Below, piece after piece: positions 20,830 through 31,624 of a stretch of DNA of 64,000 nucleotides. The first letter of the stretch is position 1. Each line of letters begins with the position of its first letter. The DNA is taken from assembly GCA_963575645.1 (NCBI GenBank), contig OY754464.1, positions 79,272,948-79,336,947 of the forward strand. Direction: 5' to 3'. Below the pieces are notes generated by a model. It searched no databases, was not told the DNA's origin, and was given only the letters and a program-made list of their open reading frames with translations. The DNA is from Xanthostigma xanthostigma. Lineage: Eukaryota; Arthropoda; Insecta; Raphidioptera; Raphidiidae. The position numbers and the translations under genes are program-made.

Positions 20830-21425
20830 ACTAGCAGTTACCCGCGGCTTCGCACGCGATTTGACATAGTTACTCCTTTTTCGACGTAGAACCCCATAAT
20901 AAATAATTCAAAATTGATGAAATTCATGTGATCAACGTTCTGACAAACCTTAAAAATGACATCCATGTTGATTTTTAGACTATTTACCTCTTTTCATTCT
21001 CTGAAAAGGTTGTTTTTTAAAAAGCATGAAACTTGTGTTTTTTTATTTGTTGACAGAAGTAATCCTGCCCATTTTCGAATTGATATACATATCTATCTTA
21101 TATGCAAATCTTTGATTAACGTCTGATTAGAACTCTTCAATAAATAAAATTATCGACCAATTTTTCAGACAATATATTAACAAAAAAATATATAATTAAT
21201 ACATTAACGATTCGATCCATTTCTATCTTATATGATTTCTCCATGCAAATTTTGAACCCCCGTTACACCCTTTTAGGGGTTGAATTTTTGAAAATCTGTT
21301 CTTAGTGGATGCCTACGTCATAATAACTATCTGTGTGCCAAATTTCAGCCCAATCCGTCCAGTAGTTTGAGCTGTGCGTTGATAGATCAGTCAGTCAGTC
21401 AGTCATAGCTTCCTTTTTATATATT
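20830..21425 (+). mobile_element. Lepidopteran-like non-LTR or Helitron tail repeat
   Basis: Starts 'ctagcagttacccgcggctt' and ends with 'agtttgagctgtgcgttg' and a (cagt)n run before 'tagcttcctttttatatatt'. This arrangement resembles a common repeat tail that I know from lepidopteran genomes. It is interrupted by a piece of family A at 21105-21221. Non-coding. Confidence 0.55.
21105..21221 (+). mobile_element. Family A fragment inserted with 13-bp duplication
   Basis: 'tctatcttatatg' at 21092-21104 is repeated at 21222-21234. Between them lies family A sequence ('ataaaattatcgacc', 'ttttcagacaatatatt'). A long target duplication without inverted ends indicates retroposition of a truncated element. 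Confidence 0.7.
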
Positions 21426-21734
21426 TACATAAACTTGTTCGATTCAATTTAGTCAGTTATTTTTTAAATGTACAAAACGTAATAGTTTGTTAAAAAAGTA
21501 ATTTATTCATGATTTTATGAATGCTGTATTATTCATTATTATTTCTGTTTTCAACTAAAATGCATATTTTAAATAATACATCGCAAATGTATAGGTATAG
21601 TCGACCCGCGATTATCCGGCATATTAGTAACCGACAAGTAGCCGAATAAACAAAAAAAAAAATATATGAATGTATGTAATCTTTAGATAAAGTGAAACTT
21701 CTATTAATTCATATTTACCACTCTCTTTTTCTAG
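21426..21734. other. Unexplained stretch, nothing recognised
   Basis: A+T-rich with no recognisable structure. Confidence 0.4.
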
Positions 21735-22020
21735 GAAACATTCAGCCACGAATTAAATCACTCGAAAATTAAATTACACTGGCTACGCTTATCGGTTTGT
21801 GTCCGTAGCTATGTTTCCTGCCGATACGTTTTGAATGCGCCATCTGTCAGTCGATGCCTGTAAATAGCAGAAACCGATCAGAAAATTTATTGACGTTCGT
21901 AGCCATGTTCCACCTTTCGTTCAAGATGGTTTCTACGATGCCGCTATCTATGCTTTTAAATAGCAGACACTACGTTAATTCCATCCAAATACTTCTGCCC
22001 GAAGAGTTACTTTCAAGTAG
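21735..22020 (+). repeat. Family Y repeat, copy 2, with internal duplication
   Basis: Matches 19868-20105. The 'cgtagctatgtttc...aaatagcag' segment is present twice in tandem (about 21800 and 21895). It ends just upstream of the THAP-like mini-ORF. Confidence 0.6.
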
Positions 22021-22148
22021 CGCCTTATTTCAAAAATGCGGGCAAGAAAAACAAATTGAACACTTTTACAGAAATCTGTCAGTGAGCAGTGTTTATTAAA
22101 AGTGAAAATAGTTATAATTTCATAAAGTTTTTTAATTACAAAGAAAAC

Positions 22149-22247
22149 ATGGGCAAAACTAGGCGATCTGGAAATGCTTGTTATGTTCCGGGCTGTTGCG
22201 CTGATGACGATTTAAGTAAAATAAAGATCATTGGCGCCATAATTTGA
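22149..22247 (+). pseudogene. THAP-domain-like N-terminus, 32 codons
   Basis: ATG at 22149 opens a short frame beginning MGKTRRSGNACYVPGC and then CADDDLSK, ending at TGA 22245-22247. The Cys-x4-Cys near residue 11 in a basic N-terminus resembles the start of a THAP zinc finger. The later Cys and His of the C2CH module are absent here. A possible splice donor lies after 'gatttaa' (gtaaaata). It may be the first exon of a split gene, a captured exon, or the start of a THAP-bearing transposase. I cannot find a following exon. Confidence 0.35.
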
Positions 22248-23423
22248 CGTTATGCTGTCAGTGTAAACTTATATATTGTACGTCATAATTGATAAATAAA
22301 TAATTCTCACGTACCTTTTATGTTATGCTATTTATGTAATGATTTACAAATCTGAATTTTATTGTATATAAAGTCAACAGCAGTTTTCTTTATTACATTT
22401 TTTTGCACATCATGGCCAACTAAAAAGTTGTTGACTTATCACCAAAGAAACACGTCGCGATTTCCATAAAAAGTGAGTTAAATAATTCTATATTACCCAC
22501 TAGCGGCGCTAGTAGGCTTCGTGTACACAGCCTATAGTATAAAAGTTTCGCGTGAAAAAAATTAAGAGTTCAGAAACGTTTCTAACAATTTAGCAACCGG
22601 CTATTAATATGAAATGTGAATAAATTATTTGTGTAATATTAATTAATACGATGTGTGTAACACCACATAACATAAGCTACCAATGAGCCCTCCTCCCCTC
22701 CCCCCTCCACTCTCCAATACCTATAGAGGATGTCGCATCGGTTCACAGAGCATTCAATGGCTATAGTTCGTTCCGAATTTAAACAGTTTAAAAAAAATTG
22801 GTTGGCTGTAAAGTCGGTTTACGGACGATAGTTTACGTGATAACGTATTCCGCTCGAATATCATATTTAATAATACATAACCTAAATTTTAGTAGATGTC
22901 AAACTATATTTTTACCGACTAATAATTTGATCAACCAAAGCAAAATACATATTTTTAGGCAATTATAAAAGACATTTAAAAGAATGTATATATATTATAT
23001 ATTTGTTAACAAACCGTATAATTTATCTGGCCATCTGTCAGATATAGCTTTCGCTGGAACAGCACACTACTCTCTGACGTCACGCGAGAAGAGAGAGACT
23101 ATCGCTTATATTGCGCTCTCGCTTGCGGAACGTTACTCTTTTTCGTGCGTGCAGCCGGTGTTTCATCAATTTATAAGACGTTATCACGTCAAAAAAACAG
23201 GTACAATAGAGTCCTGATAAAACAACTCTGTTTTTCGATCAAGTCACGAGACATCCGTCGTGAATTTTTTCAAAATTTTGAACACTGTTTTTTATTTTAT
23301 TTTAAACTTTTTAGAGATTTCTTGTACTAAGAACCATCGAAGATGAATTACAAACCCTTTGCAGAAAACCGCATCTGAATTGGTCAAACCGTTTTCGAGA
23401 TAAATGGCGACATTCGAGTGTAC
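22248..23423. other. Unexplained 1.2 kb with retroposon-like tail
   Basis: A pyrimidine-rich patch lies at about 22688-22715. 'gtcaaaccgttttcgagata' near 23380 resembles the tail of a non-LTR repeat. Short frames at 22984-23330 overlap and have no motif. Confidence 0.4.
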
Positions 23424-23431
23424 AAACAAAC

Positions 23432-24051
23432 TATGGAGGGTAGAGGTTAAGGAGAACCGTCTCTGTGTACGAAAAAGTGTCCGTCAAAATGCCATGAATT
23501 AGGGGACCGCCACTGTTGCAAAAGGGTATGGAGGGCAAAAATTATTAGAGTAGGATAGAAACATAAACGAGGAAAGAAGGATTTTCATTTTTTATGACGT
23601 ACTTTTCGAAAGTAAAACAAAAAATGAAAAAAACAATATGATATAAAATTAATTTTTGTTTTAAATGTCATTTTTAAACGTGCTATTATGCATTTAGTAC
23701 TAAATAAACAAAAAATGACTAAAAAATATTAGTAAAAGCTAACAAAAAATAAATCACTCTCGGTTTTTAGGTTATATTTATTAAATTATTTTGGGCTACG
23801 TAATCAGTTTAGATTTTATATACTGCAATGTTATTAACGACTCTAATCATTAAAAATACTAAATTTCCCAACTCAGGGCACTTCAATTCGTTTATAACTG
23901 CTATAGAGGGTAAAACAATTCATTTTATACTCGGATGCAGCGCTAGCGCCATTCCGGACGAATTCTGAACTGTTATTTACAGCATTTAAGATGGACACTT
24001 TTTCAACTTATCTCCCATATAAGATAGTCCTCTTTATCCCTACCCTCCATA
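23432..24051 (+). mobile_element. hAT-like MITE family V, full copy
   Basis: Flanked by a perfect 8-bp TSD 'aaacaaac' at 23424-23431 and 24052-24059. Ends 'tatggagggtagagg' and 'cctaccctccata' are inverted. 620 bp, non-coding. The 325-bp copy at 14040 is an internally deleted relative. Confidence 0.9.
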
Positions 24052-24059
24052 AAACAAAC

Positions 24060-24470
24060 AAACAAACAATCTCTCACCCTAAACGCATAGTTCCGTCGTG
24101 GGTAAAAAACTCGAAATCGATATTTTAGTTCGGAATTCGAAACGCACCATAGCGAATCTGTATTACACTGATATTAATGCTACGTAACAAACAGTGTATA
24201 AACCGCACAACAGGATGTTTTAATTACTAAAAAACGCGAATATATCAACCGTCATATTCGTATATATAAAAGTGGGTAAGCGTTTTGTATAGCTGCACTT
24301 CTGTTACACAATAACGGCAGCTAGAGCCGCACATTTTGCAAGAATGTACTATAATATCAACTAGACATAAATACATGTAATAACATATATAGTATGTTTA
24401 TATGTTCCATTTACAACGCCGGTTCGTTTTTCAGTTTCTACTACGTCTAATATATGTCGCTAATTTACAC
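24060..24470. other. Unexplained stretch, nothing recognised
   Basis: Includes 'aacaaacaaacaatctctc', the tail of the repeat that received the MITE at 23432. Nothing else recognised. Confidence 0.4.
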
Positions 24471-24985
24471 CATATATTTAACACCCTCTATATTGCTAGC
24501 AAAGATCGGGAAAAAGACTTAAACACTACGGCTGCACACGTATACATATACTTCTGTCTCACTTAGTATACTCTGAGTCTCATGCGCATGTCCGTGAATG
24601 AATGCGCGTCAGTTCGCACATGGATCTAAGCTGTGAAAGGGAGGTGGCTTCATATATTTAATACCCTCTATATTGCTAGCAAAGATCGGGAAAAAGACTT
24701 AAACACTACGGCTGCAGACGTATATACTTCTGTCTCACTTATTACACTCTGAGTCTCATGCGCATGTCCGTGAATGGATGCGCGTCAGTTTGCACATGGA
24801 ACTAAGCTGTGAAAGGGAGGTGGCTTGCTCCATTCCACTTACTAATTGCCCGACTACAGACGCGACGCTTGCGCACAACGGGTTAAGTAAAAAGAAAGAG
24901 ATATAAAACAGTAATTTGCTGTCTCACTTCATGGGCCACGCCTCCTCTCACGGCCACTAGCAATATAGGAGTTATTAAATATATG
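24471..24985 (-). mobile_element. Family Z MITE, copy 2, with a terminal tandem duplication
   Basis: Reverse copy of 13711-14025. The end bearing 'catatatttaacaccctcta' is duplicated: units 24471-24650 and 24651-24826, about 178 bp each, share 'aaagatcgggaaaaagac' and 'gaaagggaggtggctt'. The other end is 'ctagcaatataggagtta'. The duplicated end probably arose by unequal exchange or replication slippage. Confidence 0.8.
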
Positions 24986-25041
24986 GTTTTATCAGAGTAT
25001 TTTTATACCCGGCCACGCGTTGCTGTGACTCACTCTGCTTT

Positions 25042-25340
25042 GCGTGTGTTGCTGTTACATTCAACGGATGGCGTAAAATATTTATTATATCGTGTGTTGC
25101 TTTAACGTCCAATATAAGGCGCTGTATTCAACAGGTGGCGCTTCCGTTTCCGTAAAATATTTAGCATAGCGTGTGTTGCTTTAACGTCCAACCGATGGCG
25201 TTGTATTCAACGGGTGGCGCTGCCATTGCCGTAAAATGTTTAGTATAGCGTGCGTTGCATTAACGTTCAACAGATGGCGGCCCCGTTGTCGTAAATATTT
25301 AGTATAGCGTGTGTTGCTTTAACGTACAAAAAATGAGATG
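25042..25340 (+). repeat. Imperfect tandem array, unit about 60-80 bp
   Basis: Four to five units start 'gtgtgttgctttaacgt' and contain 'caacrgatggcg' and 'gtaaaatatttagtatagc'. Unit lengths vary from about 50 to 80 bp because of internal loss. Preceded by 'cccggccacgcgttgctg', a motif common at ends of insect repeats. Confidence 0.8.
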
Positions 25341-25820
25341 TGTCATAAATGTAATAGGTATATCAAATGAAAGTGTCCCCTGCATTTGCTTCGTGTTGAA
25401 CTTGTTTTCTTTGTTTTAGTTATTAATTTCATTTTTGTTCAATGTTTCTTGTTTCTTTTATGTTTGTCCACTACTGTACAGTTTGCATGCAAACACGGGG
25501 ATGTGCCTTCGAAACGATGTACCGACGAATGCAGGGGGTAAATTAAAATGTTGTATTAAAATGAAACCAGAAAACACCTCACTTCATTATGGTTCACTAT
25601 TATATTATGATTATTTATTGTGCAATGTTTTTCATATAAATAATCGTGCGCCGCTGTAATTAATTCTAGCCCCGAAACTAAAACCCTGGATTAAGAAAAA
25701 AATATGATTGTTCCACACATTTCTTGTTTTTGGTAAAATTTTAGACAACCAACTATGCCTTGCTACAGAACAATTAAAAGACTGATTTTCTTTTGATACA
25801 AGTCTTTTTTTCGAAAATAA
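25341..25820. other. Unexplained stretch, nothing recognised
   Basis: A 74-codon frame at 25435-25659 lacks motif support. No repeat boundary recognised. Confidence 0.4.
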
Positions 25821-26250
25821 TATTATTAATGATTTTATTGTCCGTTTTTCGACTTTATGTCATAACAGACGCCATTCGCACCATTACTATTTTCTATCTA
25901 TTACACTTCCCGTTAGTTTCTACATTTTTTTTAACTTCCACTTTATTAATAGCAATGGGCGAATGAAGAAATTTTAGGACATTATGCAGATAAGGTAGGC
26001 CAATTTTGAGCATAGGAGTTTGACAGGTAATCGGCCATGGCTTTGAATAAGGAACCATCTCGAATTTATCTGAAATATCTGACGGAAACCATGGAAAACC
26101 TTAACAAGATGGCCGGTACGGAGGAATTACCGTTTCTCGGCGAGAGGCAGCAGGAAAAAGTCCCAGCCACATCTGCCCCCGCCGGGATTCGAACCCGGTA
26201 CCTCCCAAATGAGAGTCTAGTGCTCTCACCACCACGTCACCCTGATCGGT
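25821..26250 (-). mobile_element. tRNA-derived SINE, reverse copy
   Basis: Full-length reverse copy: 'acagacgccattcgcacc' near its tail, 'ggccatggctttgaataagg', 'tctcggcgagaggcagcagg' and 'gggattcgaacc' (complement of the B box). The 71-codon frame inside, with 'AGIRTRYLPNES', is a SINE by-product. Confidence 0.9.
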
Positions 26251-26462
26251 GAAAAAAATATATATAGATAGGAACCACAAATGCCCCAAATTATTAAAAT
26301 TTAAATTTACCAGAAAAAAAAACAAATCTTGCACTAGCACTTTTAACGAAACGGGCTATAAAAAGCAGACTATTTATCCTACCTAAAAGATCGAGAACTA
26401 CTAAACCGATTTACATAATTTTTCAGCGACAAGTAGACCATATTTTTAGAAACAGTTTTATA

Positions 26463-26640
26463 GACTACTAGCGGTCCGTCCCGGTTTTACCGGGATGCAA
26501 AAGAACAATGAGTACGCACATTTCATCTTAGTTTACCGAGATGAATGTTGTGTCCAAATTTCATGATGATCGGACTTACCGTTCAAAAGTTTTTGTCGGA
26601 CGGACAAATTTTGAGTTTTATAATACATATATGGCTCTTC
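26463..26640 (-). mobile_element. Helitron-like 3' end fragment
   Basis: Starts 'ctactagcggtccgtcccgg' and includes 'ttaccgagatgaatgttgtg' and 'catgatgatcgg', the same as 50869-51045 and 11229-11350. The 5' part is absent. Confidence 0.6.
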
Positions 26641-26920
26641 ATTATATATCGTTGCAGTTGTTTTTCGGTTCACTGAGTGAGGAGGATAGAGTATGGTAGA
26701 GAAAATGTTTACATGCGCGTAGCGACTAATATAGCTGTATTTTCACTATAGTCTTTTTCATTATCATAATTGAATAATTTATTTGGATGCAAATTAAAAA
26801 TTAGCTTTTAATCATGTTAAAGACTTTTAACGCGCTTACATAAGTAGACGCAGCTTTTTTTTTCTGAATAATATAAAATCCGTTTTCGTAATGTATGCAT
26901 TATTACACAGAAAAAATGTA
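26641..26920. other. Unexplained stretch, nothing recognised
   Basis: No structure recognised. Confidence 0.4.
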
Positions 26921-26997
26921 GAGCACAGCGTGGTGTAATGGTCAGCGTGCTGGCCTTTGGATCGCACTGTCGTAGGTTCGAATCCCACCTCTGCTCA
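26921..26997 (+). tRNA. tRNA-Gln-like sequence with perfect Pol III boxes
   Basis: The A box 'tggtgtaatgg' and B box 'ggttcgaatcc' match consensus exactly. An acceptor-like gagcaca/tctgctc pairs at six of seven positions. The T stem gtagg/cccac pairs at four of five. The loop ctttgga would give anticodon TTG (Gln), but the anticodon stem is broken (ctggc/tcgca). Most likely a pseudogene or the head of a young SINE, though transcription by Pol III is plausible. Confidence 0.5.
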
Positions 26998-28122
26998 TGG
27001 ATATTTTGTTTGTCGTTTAGACCCAGCTTTGATATTTAAATATACTGGCCAGATACCAAGATGTAGTGATATTTATTAAATATGTTCATATGCTCTATAT
27101 ATGTGGATATATACAATTGGATATACCTTTAAAAAAAAATGTACACTCTTCTCTATTGACGCGTACGACCTCTATTGTCGAGCGTCTATAGTTTACAGTA
27201 ACTGCATTTTAAATAATCACATTTTAATTAAGACGACAATAATTTCTCGTGAATGGGAATAAATATCCTGGAAAAGTTCTACAAAAGTATTTCCTCAAAG
27301 TAAGTATTATTTAATTAAGTTACAAACCTACGTCGGATTCCCGGATTCCCGTTCCGGGCGACTCTCCTATTCATAACTAATGAGTCAATGGCGTTCCCAT
27401 GCCACTGTGGACATGCGCAATGAAGCGTTATTAGCTTAATGAACATTTCCACTTTTTCAGCAGATTAAAATCAAGTCGAGTTTTTTTTTCACAAAATCAA
27501 TTTATATATAGTCTGAATAACTGTAATACACTATTTTAGCATTGTTTTTTTTTATCACTGTGAGGAAACAATTGCGCATCTGCAATAGCAAAACAATAAA
27601 GTTAGTTGTTTATGAGGAAAGTTGCAAAAGTTAAAGGCAATAATAAATCACACGCTGTATCATTAACTCTATATAACCATAAATATCACACAAAATAAAA
27701 GACGAAACAAATTCACGAAAGAAAATAATCAAACTACTAGATCACAAACTTGTCAGAACAAAAGTCCGATGAACAATGCTGCAGCGATATGACTTTTAAA
27801 AATTATTGACTGAATTACGTAAGTTTCGATTTAGAAGCGGTTCAGTGAGTTGTGACGTAACAAATCTACATAAAACTTTTTACACTGAACGATTGACTGA
27901 CGGACAACGCACGGCCTAACCGATGGGTCTAGAAGCATGAAATGATGAAATTTTGCACAGTAGTGGTAATTGTTTGCATTCCTCTAGGGAGAAGTAACTA
28001 TAACTAATTTGGAATGATTTAACCTTTATCACTCGGGGGTCGGAAATTCGTCATTTTTTTATAATAATGAAACTTTTGAGAAGGATTTTTATTTTATTTT
28101 TTTTTTTATTGTAAGTTTTAAT
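26998..28122. other. Unexplained 1.1 kb, nothing recognised
   Basis: The 'ggattcccggattcccg' patch near 27335 and the 'ctaaccgatgggtctag' tail-like motif near 27920 hint at old repeats. No gene or RNA recognised. Confidence 0.4.
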
Positions 28123-28498
28123 TAGTGAGTGCCGGATATCCGTATCGTATCCGCGGATATCCGAGGGAGAAAAAGATCTATATCCGTTATTTTTTGACAG
28201 ATCTTGAACGGATTTTTTATGTTGTTAAATTTCATTATGTACGTGAAATTCTAAATATAAGTAGCAATGAAATACTATAAATTTCCATTTAAATTATTTT
28301 TTATTTCTGAAAATCACATATTGATATTTGGCACATTTATATAGCAAAAATTAAATATTTAAACATTTATTGTAGCGAGTTATCAATAGTACCTGAGTAA
28401 AAAAATTGAGATCCGTATCCGTATTCGCGGATCTGGACAACAATGATCCGTATTCGTATCCGTATCCGCGGATATACATTTTTAACGATCCAACTCTA
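28123..28498 (+). mobile_element. hAT-like MITE family K, deleted copy
   Basis: Starts 'tagtgagtgccggatatcc', ends near 'aacgatccaactcta'. Flanks 'gttttaat' and 'gttttaac' are an 8-bp TSD with one change. 376 bp; the central hairpin of the family is missing. Confidence 0.85.
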
Positions 28499-28619
28499 GT
28501 TTTAACACACAACATAAAATCTAACAGTAAATTTCGTGGTTCTTAGCTTTAGGAATGTTGGCCAATTAGTAAGTTATGAGATAATGGAAAAACTCAGGCC
28601 AAAAAGTGAGAATATTTTT

Positions 28620-29225
28620 TGCAGAAGTTATAAACATTTTAGTAAAAAAGAGCGATTTTTTTTGCGAATATCTCAAGAACTATTGCAGATATCTGAAATC
28701 ACAAAAAAGATTATGAAAGAGCAAGAAATTTTCTACAAAAAAGTCCCACCTCCCAGAACTCTACCACCAATACTTCTAATTTTAATTTAGAGGTAAAAAT
28801 AGGGCTTAACTTTTTTATATTTTTTATATAATTTTCAATATTTTCGTATTTTTTAGCTCGTCGTATAAAAAATAGAAAAAAAACTTTGTTAGCCCTATTT
28901 TCACCTTTAAATTAAAATTAGAAATATTGGTGGTAGAGTTCCGGGAGATGGGACTTTTGTGTAGGAAATTTCCTGCTCTTCCGAAATCTTTTTTGTGATT
29001 TCAGATATCTGCAATAGTTTTTGAGATATTCGCAAAAAAAACAAGCGCCTCTTTTTTTTTACTAAAATGTTTATAACTGTTTTTTCGTCCCCCACTTCAA
29101 TTTTTGAAAAAGTTTCTAGATGTCATTCCGAATCGAATGACACCATGACCACAATTTTTGGTGAAGGAGGACTGGAATTCATCAAAAAGGGAGATGTGAA
29201 CTAAACTATTTTTGACCAAATTCAA
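28620..29225. mobile_element. Family U foldback element
   Basis: Left arm about 28620-28835 and right arm about 28868-29085 are inverted copies: 'gcgaatatctcaagaactat', 'tttctaattttaattt' and 'ggtggtagag' on the reverse side. The right side extends to 'gatgtgaactaaact'. Single-sided copies are at 34249-34680 and 17692-17940. Two short frames, at 28536-28790 and 28907-29095, mirror each other only because of the palindrome. Confidence 0.8.
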
Positions 29226-29756
29226 AGAGTTTCGGACATTTTTGCGTCAACTAGAAACTAATATACAGAGAACAACATCGGTAGTGGATGTGAAAAATAC
29301 TTGAAAAATAGACCTCCCAGTATAATACATATTATGGTAGTCTAGGCGTGTGATGCTGCTTTTATATAATGAATACGAATTCAACTCTTGAACTCCGATT
29401 AATGTTTTACACACGTTCGCGCACTCTGCGTTAATGACGACGCGATACAACTCTCTCACTCACTCACACTCACAAACTTGTATACTGAAAAGTAAAAAAA
29501 AAATATGATGAGTGATGACGCATATTAATTTTTATTTCAACTGGTTTTGAGATCGTCACAGAACAATGAATCTTTTTATTCATAAGTGTTCTTATGTTAA
29601 GACTAGCTGCAACCGCGACTTCGTGCGCGTGGAATATATTTTTTTGCGCAGAACCCTAATTTTTATATTATTTTTATAATACTTGCACAATTTATTTTGA
29701 TTTGACGATTTATATTGCACGATTTTGCAAACACGATCTACCGGTTGTGGGTTATA
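29226..29756. other. Unexplained stretch, nothing recognised
   Basis: 'ctagctgcaaccgcgacttcg' style sequence near 29605 resembles a repeat end. No gene recognised. Confidence 0.4.
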
Positions 29757-29760
29757 TTAA

Positions 29761-30171
29761 GGCCGCTACACACGAGGCCGGAAACACTGCTTGGACTCCT
29801 GCTGGCCGGCAGGCAGGCTACGAGGCTGGAAATCACGTCACTTCGGGCTCGCCTGTTAGCTCACAAGATGGATTTTAAAATTAGAACAGGAGCTATTTTT
29901 CTTGCTAGGTCCTCTGCTCGCTCTAAGCAAGAACCAACCAGGAAACAATATCTTGCGACGTGAACAAACGCCCACAAACCAACACGGCGTCATTCTGCTC
30001 AGAGTCAGACAACAGACACGATTTCCTCACTGCTCACAAAGCAAGCTTGAAAAAACGTCTTCTATGAAGCGAGCACATGAAAAAACAATTGAAAAAACCA
30101 GCGCTAGAAAACTAGTAGTCAACTCTATAGCAAGGAATCTAGCGGCACATCCAGGCTCGTGTGCAGCGGCC
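29761..30171 (+). mobile_element. TTAA-flanked MITE family M, best copy
   Basis: Flanked by TTAA at 29757-29760 and 30172-30175. Ends 'ggccgctacacacgag' and 'ctcgtgtgcagcggcc' are inverted. 411 bp. The TTAA target suggests the piggyBac class, although the terminal bases are not the usual CCC. Two frames of 82 and 130 codons cross it and are unsupported. Confidence 0.8.
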
Positions 30172-30175
30172 TTAA

Positions 30176-30506
30176 GTCTCGTAGTTATAGCGATTCAAAT
30201 CTGGCGGTATTTTGTTACACTAGAAAGTTCGACTGAACGAACGAATAGACGTTTTCACGTCAATAAAAACAATAAAACGTTAAAAACTACATAAATAAAA
30301 CTATACGATATACTACCAATTAATACGAACACTGTCAACATCATTAGCAGATACCATACTAGCGTAACCTGACTGAATGAATGTTTGATTCAATGACGTT
30401 TTAAGTACCCCATCGTACTGTATTCAGAACAGCTCATATCGTATAATTATATTTATACCCGAGCATTGAAGGGTTGAATCAATTGTACAAAACTTAACAT
30501 AATATA
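30176..30506. other. Unexplained stretch, nothing recognised
   Basis: No structure recognised. Confidence 0.4.
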
Positions 30507-30508
30507 TA

Positions 30509-31482
30509 GGGGAGAGACGCCTAATTTGGACCATTTTTTAATTTGAATTTCTGGGGGTCAAATAACAAAAATTCCGGATAATTTGACTATAGTGCCTCAA
30601 AGTGCAGTTCATGATCATCTTCCAAAAAAATCAACAAATGTCAAAAATAATTGTAGATATTTTATTTAACACAAAATAAAAACGCTTGCAAAAGTCCAAT
30701 TTAGGAAACCAGGCTCCTTAATTGGACCAGTGGTTTCTTAAATTGGACCTGCCTACTAATTACATATAGAGACAAAATAAAAATAAAAATAATATACAAA
30801 CAAACAATTTTCAGTATCAATAAGTTTTTAACAAACGAAAAATAGGTGAAAAAATTAAACGTTTCATAGCAAGAAACAAGTAGGCTATGTTTTACTTTTT
30901 GTACTCATTACAATAATATTTTTTAACTTTTGAGAAAAATTGAGCACATATTGCATGATTCCACATGCTACATGACATTCATTGTATCATCTCTTCAATT
31001 TTTTCATCCTCACAAATATTACAAAACCAACATTCATCTTTATGTTCAGTTTTATTCTCAGCTACCAAGTTTAACCGGTCCATTTTATGGACCACTTGGC
31101 GGTCCAATTTAGGAAACTACTACGTTGCTTTGAATCAAACGTCATTTCTATCAGAACACGTGAATATAAATTAGAGGTTATGTCATTAAAATTAACAAAA
31201 AGCATTAGAAAAACAATGCCGATTTTAAAAAACTTTCATCTACATACGTGGTATTTGTTTAGGGTAACGGTAAGTGGTGTAAAATTAGCATCAAATATGA
31301 TGTTTTCCAAAAATACCCGATATTTCAACAACTGCAAACACTAGAAATATTTCCACCGAGAATCACAACCGTATCAATTAGTAGTTCGATCAGGCACCAC
31401 GAGATGATTCTAGTTTTTTGCTGTATAGGAGAAACTCGACCGGTCCAATTTAGGAGCCGGTCCAATATAGCCGACTCTCCCC
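30509..31482. mobile_element. Tc1/mariner-pogo-like element with TA target
   Basis: Flanked by TA (30507-30508 and 31483-31484). Ends 'ggggagagacgcctaatttg' and 'aatatagccgactctcccc' form about 25 bp of inverted repeat. The words 'ggtccaattt' and 'aattggacc' recur inside as subterminal repeats. The minus strand keeps a decayed PHD finger at 30901-31047, a domain often found at the C-terminus of pogo-like transposases. No DDE core remains. Confidence 0.75.
30901..31047 (-). pseudogene. Decayed PHD-finger remnant of a transposase
   Basis: The minus strand reads EHKDECWFCNICEDEKIEEM, then IQ, then one stop codon (TGA at the position of the third metal-binding Cys), then MSCSMWNHAICAQFF and SKVKKYYCNEY. 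Spacing of CNIC, the following Cys pair, H-A-I-C and the final YYC matches the Cys4-His-Cys3 pattern, with the last Cys replaced by Tyr. Upstream sequence has several stops and no recognisable domain. It lies inside a TA-flanked element, which suggests the C-terminal tail of a pogo-type transposase. Confidence 0.6.
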
Positions 31483-31624
31483 TACATCGTTAATCAACGA
31501 GCACTTTATACAGGGGACGTTTCTAAATTAATGGTCGAGAAATTCGGATAAAACAACATTTAAAATAAACAATCGGCCCTAAAAGTCACAAAACAAACTT
31601 CCCAGTTTGATGAATATTAGTAAT

